From G963678255 sp963678255 (GTDB taxonomy: Bacteria; Cloacimonadota; Cloacimonadia; Cloacimonadales; WRIO01), in assembly GCA_963678255.2 (NCBI GenBank), contig CAXXTW010000001.1, forward strand, positions 1,054,001 to 1,118,000: a stretch of 64,000 nucleotides of DNA, given 5' to 3'. A model generated the notes under the pieces. That model was not told the origin of the DNA. It searched no databases and saw only the letters and a list, made by a program, of their open reading frames with translations. This document shows, one piece after another, positions 59,601 through 64,000 of the stretch; within the stretch, counting starts at the first letter, position 1; each line of letters begins with the position of its first letter. The position numbers and the translations under genes are program-made.

Positions 59601-59947
59601 AGTTTTTGCATTAACTCATCAATCCGTTTAACATCTTTTACCTTTACTTGAAAAATATTCATTGGATAGATTCCATTGAAATTCCAAGTTCTGTTCTTAA
59701 CTCGATAAAGTTGCTTTAACTCTATAATCTCATATTCTTTTGCGATCTGATTAAACCCTTGAAAACGAGTTTCTATAATACCATTATTTGTGGTAATTTC
59801 AAATTTGCCTTCTCCATTACCAATAAGATCTTTGGAAAAACAAACATTGATTGCTGGATTGTAAATGGCTTTGTCAAACGTTTCTATGGCGGACAACATT
59901 ACTAAAAAAAGTAAAAAGAGGACTAATAATGTGGATTTTTTTCTCAT
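56678..59947 (-). CDS. Secreted subtilisin-family serine protease with FG-GAP-like repeats and sorting domain
   Basis: This is a 1089-residue exported protease. The signal peptide covers about 1-20. The S8 triad is Asp172 (Val-Val-Asp-Ser-Gly), His246 (His-Gly-Thr-His-Val-Ala-Gly) and Ser408 (Gly-Thr-Ser-Met-Ala-Thr-Pro), with oxyanion Asn339. About 640-990 holds at least five Asp-x-Asn-x-Asp-Gly repeats of FG-GAP/VCBS type, a calcium-binding propeller. The last 85 residues form a FlgD-like sorting domain (Tyr-Pro-Asn-Pro-Phe-Asn-Pro ... Lys-Lys-Ala-Ile-Leu-Leu-Lys). I use the ATG at 59947 (AAGGTG upstream), because the 19 extra residues of the longer frame do not look like a signal. Confidence 0.9.
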   Translation of the reverse strand: MRKKSTLLVLFLLFLVMLSAIETFDKAIYNPAINVCFSKDLIGNGEGKFEITTNNGIIETRFQGFNQIAKEYEIIELKQLYRVKNRTWNFNGIYPMNIFQVKVKDVKRIDELMQKLSSESYLVFSEFDPILKTSMTTNDPFITSQWALKNIDAFRAWDYETGSNQVVIGVVDSGVKWNHPDLKDNIWINQAEMAGATINWETGQITGDNVDNDNNGYVDDIFGWDFCQSEYEEDNNPYQAFYGNNHGTHVAGCAAAMGNNTVGVVGPAFNVKIMVSKHQPSDMPTNSIYNGYAGVYYCADNGADIINCSWGGRGGSNSAETAINYARNQGALVFAAASNDNTDNTYTHYYPSDATNAVSVAATDSMDKRASFSNYGTPIDISAPGVSILSTIFNTEGNNSYSSFSGTSMATPVACGVAALIKSMYPDLTPDQLKARIMAGCDSIDVLNPGYEGKLGAGRVNAFNSLMYDKIPNLSISNYQINEVQGDNDNVVNPGETISLSVELKNKLGWMNCEGLTGKLRSTDPRVTIIDSVFTIDSILSGQSESSTQNVTFMVSSDYPVITQLPIFIEIISNENSEYTYHTNLQVSVPMTLMQKYWPFENNLSAVYSPSLIDVNNDGEQEILFTSYNGKVQLIDKEKNNLPGFPVDLQEIIFSSPAIMTWNNETFFVVSTLHHIYKISTLGQIISTYFSEGVIRSNPTIADMNNDGNPEIILGNLDEQIIVLNSDGTTYYPGFPVTLSGNIISSVTVTDMNNDGIKDIIASTIDGFINCLNGSNGNQVSGWPYNQGQLVLNGPIVIKDENSTLVVSCGNKSLNNHLTILNQSGQTVLDMPLTTSVLGNPIASDINNDGYTEIAFADNRGKVYLMDLNGIIFNGFPVDLGVNIESSCLFVDVDGDSLQEILVSTARGKIYAISTSGSIIAGYPVDLSDQFKYSPIVGSIDQDNDLDLLISHSDKLSFIDFKTPFYTSMWSMYRLNPERNAVVYSPTTLSNHNEIESSEPIKIRIYPNPFNPITRIEWNQVTDQDVIINVYNIKGQVVKTLTHNRYSKGQHTLSWNGKNGQNKDCSAGIYFIQIRTNTNTLMKKAILLK

Positions 59948-60004
59948 AACACACCTTATTCTAATATTTTGAATGGATCCTATTTTTACTCTCTTATATG
60001 TCAA

Positions 60005-60387
60005 GTTCTAATTTGGATAATTCTGTTTCATTTTCTAGAAATTGTCCAAAATAAATAAGCTCCCATTAAGCAACTCTCCTACTTATTGGCTTGAAAAGTG
60101 AACCTATATGCTTCATATCGACGTTTCTTGACTAATCCAGCATATAATCTTTAATTAGTAAGATATAATTACATTATATCTTCTCCTATTTATGAATTAC
60201 TACAATATTCCTCCCATATTATAATGTAAAAATGGCGTTACCTCCTTTTGGAGCAAGTTCGGCTCGGACTCGAAATTCTTGTTAGTTGGCACAATGAAAC
60301 ATGGGAACCTCAAACTCAAAATCCTAGACAATCATCCCCCTCTTTCAGTTATAAAAAAATCCTTTTCTGCAGTGAAACAGCACCGCC
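60005..60387. other. Intergenic region before the repeat cluster
   Basis: About 380 bases without a convincing gene. A perfect AT-rich inverted repeat, AAGATATAAT-TAC-ATTATATCTT, lies at 60160-60182. A short frame at 60248-60436 runs through into repeat A and is not accepted as a gene. Confidence 0.5.
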
Positions 60388-60468
60388 CTTATCTCCTATG
60401 AAGCACCTTGTGTATTTGTCTATTTTAATTAATTAATCCATAAAATATATTAAATATCCAGGTATCAA
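60388..60468 (+). repeat. Repeat A, copy 1
   Basis: These 81 bases are repeated at 60808-60888 with one mismatch. The repeat may carry a promoter: TTGTCT at 60416-60421 and TAAAAT at 60441-60446 with a 19-base spacer, pointing into the structured RNA that follows. Confidence 0.9.
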
Positions 60469-60687
60469 TGAGACAATGCCCATGAAAAAATGACGTTAAG
60501 TCGCAAGGAAACTCGAAGGGGTGCGAACAGCCATATGTTTGAGCTCGAAGAGCGAGTTTATGGCGGAGCCCCTGAGAGTGACTGGAGATTAAATTGCATA
60601 CCATCAGAAAAATACAGATATTTATATTTCAATGAAAAGAGATGAAAATCAAGATCCCCGATAGGGGTTTTCCGGGCTTGATTTTTT
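60453..60687 (+). ncRNA. Structured non-coding RNA, HEARO/omega-RNA-like (tentative)
   Basis: A nested fold is visible at about 60498-60586. AGTC pairs with GACT, CTC with GAG, GGGG (60518-60521) with CCCC, GCCATA with TATGGC, and GCTC with GAGC over a GAA loop. A second hairpin follows at 60645-60685 (AAAATCAAG/CTTGATTTT enclosing CCCC-GATA-GGGG) and ends in a T run, an intrinsic terminator. No ORF is present. The likely 5' end is in repeat A near 60453, so the first 16 or so bases would match the repeat. A 5' stretch taken from flanking DNA and followed by a folded scaffold recalls HEARO/omega-RNA of IscB elements, but no IscB gene is here and I cannot test covariance. Confidence 0.5.
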
Positions 60688-60705
60688 CTTTGGTTCGTTT
60701 ATTTT
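60469..60705 (+). mobile_element. 237-bp insertion carrying the structured RNA
   Basis: The sequence joins repeat A copy 1 on the left to repeat B copy 1 on the right. At 60808-60923 the same A and B sequences are directly joined, without this insert. GTATCAA occurs on both sides (60462-60468 and 60706-60712) but only once in the uninterrupted copy, as a 7-base target duplication would give. It encodes no protein, so it was mobilised in trans or is a relic. Confidence 0.6.
60645..60687 (+). terminator. Intrinsic terminator of the structured RNA
   Basis: The stem AAAATCAAG/CTTGATTTT (60645-60653 with 60677-60685) encloses a small CCCC-GATA-GGGG hairpin and runs into a T tract. Confidence 0.75.
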
Positions 60706-60747
60706 GTATCAAGACAAAAGAAATGAACAATACCCTCTCAAAGAAAT
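60706..60747 (+). repeat. Repeat B, copy 1
   Basis: These 42 bases, starting GTATCAAGACAAAAG, match 60882-60923 with three mismatches. They form the right flank of the 237-bp insertion. Confidence 0.85.
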
Positions 60748-60807
60748 GAAAAGACTTTATTCAACATATACCATCCTAAAGATATCCTCCAACGATGATG
60801 ATTATCT

Positions 60808-60923
60808 CTTATCTCCTATGAAACACCTTGTGTATTTGTCTATTTTAATTAATTAATCCATAAAATATATTAAATATCCAGGTATCAAGACAAAAGTAAT
60901 GAACAATACTATCTCAAAGAAAT
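60808..60923 (+). repeat. Uninterrupted A-B repeat unit (empty site)
   Basis: Repeat A copy 2 (60808-60888) runs directly into repeat B copy 2 (60882-60923), sharing GTATCAA at the joint. It serves as the local empty-site version of the unit interrupted at 60469-60705. Confidence 0.85.
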
Positions 60924-60973
60924 ATCCATATCTTCTCCAATAGATGTCAATTTTTTAAAAGGACAATCTCAAA

Positions 60974-61046
60974 ACAAGGTGTTTCATTTTTACCAAACAG
61001 GCAACAGCCTGATATGAGCTCCTATGAAACACCTTGTGTATTTGTC
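60974..61046. repeat. Partial third copy of repeat A with an inverted partner
   Basis: CTCCTATGAAACACCTTGTG and the following bases (61019-61046) repeat the core of A. An exact 14-base inverted copy, ACAAGGTGTTTCAT, lies at 60974-60987. Between them CAGGC-AACA-GCCTG (60998-61011) forms an inner hairpin. The whole could fold as a long stem-loop. Confidence 0.7.
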
Positions 61047-61274
61047 TTATTTAATTCTATCTAATATAAAATCCTTATTTAACTATAATTTTATTGTTTT
61101 ATGATATAAAATATTTTGCACTTATGCTATTAAATCTATTTAATCTCCTATTCGGGATAATATTTTTTCAAATATCTCACCAGTTATCAAAACAAAAAAG
61201 CATAAGCAACCAAGCTTTTATACGGGGATTTATCCACCAATGATAAAACGGCCTTTTGCAAAATATTTTTTTAA
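61047..61274. other. AT-rich spacer before the interrupted gene
   Basis: I see no gene, RNA or repeat in this stretch. It lies downstream of the minus-strand gene fragment that ends at 61275. Confidence 0.4.
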
Positions 61275-61388
61275 TTAAACTACTTGTTTGATTTCATAAC
61301 CAAGTTTTTTTGCCAATTTTTTAAAGTTATCTTCCATTTTCTTTCTATTCAATTCTTCATAAAAATTTTCTCCTAATGGATATTTCGG
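61275..61388 (-). pseudogene. C-terminal fragment of a gene split by the IS21-family element
   Basis: On the minus strand this frame encodes about 37 residues (Pro-Lys-Tyr-Pro-Leu-Gly-Glu-Asn ... Leu-Gly-Tyr-Glu-Ile-Lys-Gln-Val-Val) and then a TAA. It has no start and stops abruptly at the IS boundary. The continuation is in the same frame on the other side of the element (63971-64000). The Lys-rich helical tail is of a kind seen at the ends of transposases, but I cannot name the family. Confidence 0.6.
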
Positions 61389-61550
61389 TGTAAGTGAACC
61401 ACTTTCACGGAAAAACAGAGCCACTATCACGCTAATTTAGAGCCACCTTCACGGAAAGAGAGCCACGTCATTATTCGATTGCCTTAAATTTCAATTATTC
61501 TATGATTTAACAATGTACTCAAGTACAAATAAATCATGGAGGTGATAATT

Positions 61551-63086
61551 ATGATTAATTATCATGAGATTCTGAGGTTACGTAGTTTTGGCTATACCCA
61601 GCGCCAAATAGCCCTATGTTTACATTGCTCCCGAAATACTGTTTCGGAAATTTATGAGCTTTCAGATGCAAAAGGGGTGTCATGGGATACTCACTCAAAA
61701 TTTTCAAATCAAGAGATTATTCGACTTCTTTATCCTGAAAAAGAAAACCCAAGTTTAAGAAAGATTCCTGATTACAATTTAATCCACAAAGAGTTAGCTA
61801 GACCCGGCGTAACTCTGACATTGCTTTGGAGTGAATATTATGAACGATCTCATACTGAAGGGCTGATACCTTATCAATATACTCAGTTCTGCGACTATTA
61901 CAGGTATTATATTAAAAAATCAAAGGCAACAATGCGTATTAAAAGAAAGCCAGGCGAATTACTTGAAGTGGATTGGGCTGGATCTACGTTATTTATAACA
62001 GATCATATCACAGGCGAACTTATACCGGCTTATGTCTTTGTTGCAGCTCTTTCATGCAGTCAATATTCCTATGCTGAAGCATTTCCTTCAATGAAAACTG
62101 AAAAATGGATTAATGCTCATATACATGCTTATCAGTTCTTTAATGGTGTCACCCGCATATTAGTCCCTGATAATTTAAAGACAGGAGTAGTGAAACACAG
62201 TAAATCCGAAGTCATACTCAATAAAGCATATCAGGAAATGGCAGAATATTACGGAACGGCAGTCATTCCGGCTAGGCCTTATTCTCCAAAAGATAAACCT
62301 AATGCAGAAGGAACTGTTGGGATTATATCAACCTGGATTATTGCCGCTTTGCGTAATGAGCGCTTTTTTTCTTTTTCTGAACTCAATAATGCAATTAAAA
62401 GCAAGTTAACAGATTTTAATCAAAAGCCTTTCCAAAAGAAGATTGGCTGCAGGTTAAGTGCCTTTGAAGAAGAAGAAAAATCCTTCTTAATACCCTTACC
62501 TGCAAGCCATTATGAATTGTCATCGTGGGTAACAGCAACAATTCAGATGGACTATCTTATAAATGTAGATAAATGTCAATACTCAGTTCCATATGAATAT
62601 ATTGGGCATTCAGTTGATATTAGGTATACGTATAAAACAATTGAGGTTTTCTATAAAAACATTCGAATTGCTTCTCATTTGAGAAGATATAATACAACTT
62701 CTCCAATAGTTTTACCCGAGCATATGCCAGAAAATCATAAACGATTTCTTAGCTGGAATAGAGAAACTTTTCTTGAATGGGCAAAATCTGCAGGCAAAAA
62801 TACATTATGTATAATGGAATCATTGTTGAAATCCAATAAAATTGAAGAACAATCATATAAGTCCTGTGGTGTTTTAATGAAACTTGCAGACAGATTTTCA
62901 TTTGAACGTATTGAATATGCTTGTGAAAAAGCTCTTTATTACACTCCTGCCCCAAGCGTAAAAATGGTTCAAACAATCCTAAAGACAGGACAAGATAGTA
63001 TTAAAATGCAAGAAAAAGCAGTTAATGAACAAAAAGGTGAACAATACGGGTTTACTCGCAGAAAAAACAATAAAGGAGATATATAA
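61551..63086 (+). CDS. istA: IS21-family transposase IstA
   Basis: This is a 511-residue DDE recombinase that cuts and joins the element's ends. A helix-turn-helix lies at about 15-40 (Gln-Arg-Gln-Ile-Ala ... Arg-Asn-Thr-Val-Ser). The catalytic triad appears to be Asp141 (Glu-Val-Asp-Trp-Ala-Gly), Asp207 (Val-Pro-Asp-Asn-Leu-Lys) and Glu253 (Lys-Pro-Asn-Ala-Glu-Gly). The ATG at 61551 has GGAGGTGA 5 bases upstream; an earlier ATG at 61536 is part of that site. istB starts one base after its stop. Confidence 0.94.
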   Translation: MINYHEILRLRSFGYTQRQIALCLHCSRNTVSEIYELSDAKGVSWDTHSKFSNQEIIRLLYPEKENPSLRKIPDYNLIHKELARPGVTLTLLWSEYYERSHTEGLIPYQYTQFCDYYRYYIKKSKATMRIKRKPGELLEVDWAGSTLFITDHITGELIPAYVFVAALSCSQYSYAEAFPSMKTEKWINAHIHAYQFFNGVTRILVPDNLKTGVVKHSKSEVILNKAYQEMAEYYGTAVIPARPYSPKDKPNAEGTVGIISTWIIAALRNERFFSFSELNNAIKSKLTDFNQKPFQKKIGCRLSAFEEEEKSFLIPLPASHYELSSWVTATIQMDYLINVDKCQYSVPYEYIGHSVDIRYTYKTIEVFYKNIRIASHLRRYNTTSPIVLPEHMPENHKRFLSWNRETFLEWAKSAGKNTLCIMESLLKSNKIEEQSYKSCGVLMKLADRFSFERIEYACEKALYYTPAPSVKMVQTILKTGQDSIKMQEKAVNEQKGEQYGFTRRKNNKGDI

Positions 63087-63087
63087 A

Positions 63088-63852
63088 ATGGTTAATCAAT
63101 CTACATATGAAAAGCTAAATCAAATGAATCTAAATGGCTTTGTTGAAGCGTTAAGGATACAAATGGAAAATTATGAATATAGCAATTTATCATTTGAAGA
63201 ACGTATCGGATTGCTTGTTGATTTTGAATGGTCAAGAAGACAGTCCAATAAGATATCAAAATGTATTAAAGAAGCTCATTTAAGATATCTTAATGCTTGC
63301 GTGGAAGATATAGAATACCTCCCCGATCGTAAACTTGATAAATCACAAATACTAAAATTATCTTCTTGTCAGTATATTAGAGACAATCACAATATTATCC
63401 TTAAGGGAGCTTCGGGAAATGGTAAAACATATATTGCATGCGCATTAGCGATCTCTGCATGCAGACAATCATTAAGTGTTAAATATACAAGGCTCCCTGA
63501 ACTGATAAATGATTTATTAGTTGCTCGAGGAGAAGGAAATTTTAAAAGATTCATAAAATCATGTCAAAAATATGATTTGTTAATTTTAGATGAGTGGCTT
63601 TTAAAACCTCTTTCAAATGAACAAGCTATGGATCTTCTTGAAATCATTGAAGTAAGAACAAAAAATGGTTCAATTATCTTTTGTACTCAATATGATACTC
63701 AAGGCTGGCAGGAAAGGATTGGTACAAATGAAGCCGAAACTTTGTCTGATGCAATAATCGATAGAATAAAACATAACTCTTACGAAATAATGATCGAAGG
63801 GAATATGTCTATGAGAGAACGATATGGAATAAAGAAAAAAATCAAGAAATGA
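63088..63852 (+). CDS. istB: IS21-family transposition helper ATPase IstB
   Basis: This is a 254-residue AAA+ ATPase of the DnaC/IstB group that selects target DNA for IstA. The Walker A motif Gly-Ala-Ser-Gly-Asn-Gly-Lys-Thr is at 107-114, and Walker B is Leu-Leu-Ile-Leu-Asp-Glu at about 165. Arg-Ile-Lys-His-Asn near the C-terminus matches the usual IstB end. The frame is open from 63025, but AAAGGAG before the ATG at 63088 and the family N-terminus support this start. Confidence 0.94.
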   Translation: MVNQSTYEKLNQMNLNGFVEALRIQMENYEYSNLSFEERIGLLVDFEWSRRQSNKISKCIKEAHLRYLNACVEDIEYLPDRKLDKSQILKLSSCQYIRDNHNIILKGASGNGKTYIACALAISACRQSLSVKYTRLPELINDLLVARGEGNFKRFIKSCQKYDLLILDEWLLKPLSNEQAMDLLEIIEVRTKNGSIIFCTQYDTQGWQERIGTNEAETLSDAIIDRIKHNSYEIMIEGNMSMRERYGIKKKIKK

Positions 63853-63970
63853 CTGTAAAATAATCATTTTATGAAGAGAGCCATCATTTAGGTGGCTCTC
63901 TGTCCGTTAACATGGCTCTGTTTTTCCGTGAAGCTGGCTCTATTTCTCCGACATGGTGGCTCTCTGAGAA

Positions 63971-64000
63971 CGTAATATTCACTCCTAATTCAGAATAGGA
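63971..64000 (-). pseudogene. Upstream part of the gene split by the IS21-family element
   Basis: On the minus strand these last bases read Ser-Tyr-Ser-Glu-Leu-Gly-Val-Asn-Ile-Thr and join in frame with Pro-Lys-Tyr-Pro-Leu-Gly at 61388 if the element is removed. The rest of the gene lies beyond the window. Confidence 0.5.

Larger units (their letters stand above)
61389..63970 (+). mobile_element. IS21-family insertion sequence
   Basis: The element is about 2.58 kb, with istA and istB. Each end carries four spaced copies of a GAGCCAC-type repeat with TTCACGGAAA-like spacers, period about 22 bases: 61389-61475 at the left and, inverted, 63884-63969 at the right. The outermost 14 bases of the two ends (TGTAAGTGAACCAC and, inverted, TCTCAGAGAGCCAC) match at 10 places. 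Such multiple terminal repeats are typical of IS21 and bind the transposase. No clear target duplication is visible. Both genes are intact, so the element may be active. Confidence 0.85.

Noticed and set aside
60248..60436. 62-residue ORF before the structured RNA
   Set aside because: It has no ribosome site, crosses into repeat A, and matches no family I recognise; chance frame is more likely.
60388..61046. CRISPR array
   Set aside because: The repeats are few, unevenly spaced and of unlike length (81 and 42 bases), and there are no cas genes.

Overview
The window is AT-rich chromosomal DNA from a Gram-negative (diderm) bacterium. It carries LPS genes (kdsA, kdsC, lptC, lptA), lipoproteins, and two large secreted proteases ending in FlgD-like C-terminal sorting domains of the kind linked to type IX secretion in the Fibrobacteres-Chlorobi-Bacteroidetes (FCB) group. 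Two GWxTD-domain proteins and two DUF6754-type proteins occur together with this low GC. That mix suggests Candidatus Cloacimonadota or a close FCB-group lineage. This placement is inference; the complete 16S gene at 16748-18293 would settle it.

Layout. 1-6.2 kb: a compact plus-strand run of cdsA (3' end), a lytic transglycosylase, rimI, nadB, tmk and a PDZ-S41 protease, followed by tRNA-Arg(ACG). 6.5-9.6 kb: an M6-like metalloprotease on the minus strand. 9.9-16 kb: dnaE and two GWxTD proteins. 16.7-21.5 kb: a complete 16S-23S-5S rRNA operon without spacer tRNAs, with long processing stems around each rRNA. 21.5-22.7 kb: decayed sequence. 22.7-27.4 kb: a solute-binding lipoprotein, tRNA-Ser(CGA), then rplM-rpsI-rpsB-tsf-pyrH-frr. 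27.5-29.4 kb: an ECF sigma factor, a one-TM protein and a PDZ protein. 29.5-32.4 kb: kdsA-kdsC-lptC-lptA, the Kdo and LPS-export block. 32.5-44.1 kb: a three-part glycerophosphotransferase/GT2/TPR protein, a five-gene membrane cluster bounded by two DUF6754 paralogues, and psd. 44.1-45.4 kb: speD-speE on the minus strand. 46.2-48.7 kb: secD-secF. 48.8-54.5 kb: the minus-strand heat-shock operon hrcA-grpE-dnaK-dnaJ-rsmE behind a CIRCE operator. 54.6-60 kb: an alpha/beta hydrolase, tadA, a NusG paralogue and a subtilase. 60-64 kb: an accessory region with repeats, a probable structured RNA on a small insertion, and an IS21-family element that splits an older gene.

The most interesting parts are these. 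(1) A 237-bp insertion at 60469-60705 encodes a strongly folded RNA ending in an intrinsic terminator; an uninterrupted copy of its target lies 120 bp downstream, and the layout recalls HEARO/omega-RNA. (2) The DUF6754 cluster at 35.0-43.1 kb is an undescribed envelope system whose C-terminal cytosolic or periplasmic domain is far better conserved than the rest. (3) The tandem CIRCE-like operators sit over the hrcA promoter and ribosome-binding site.
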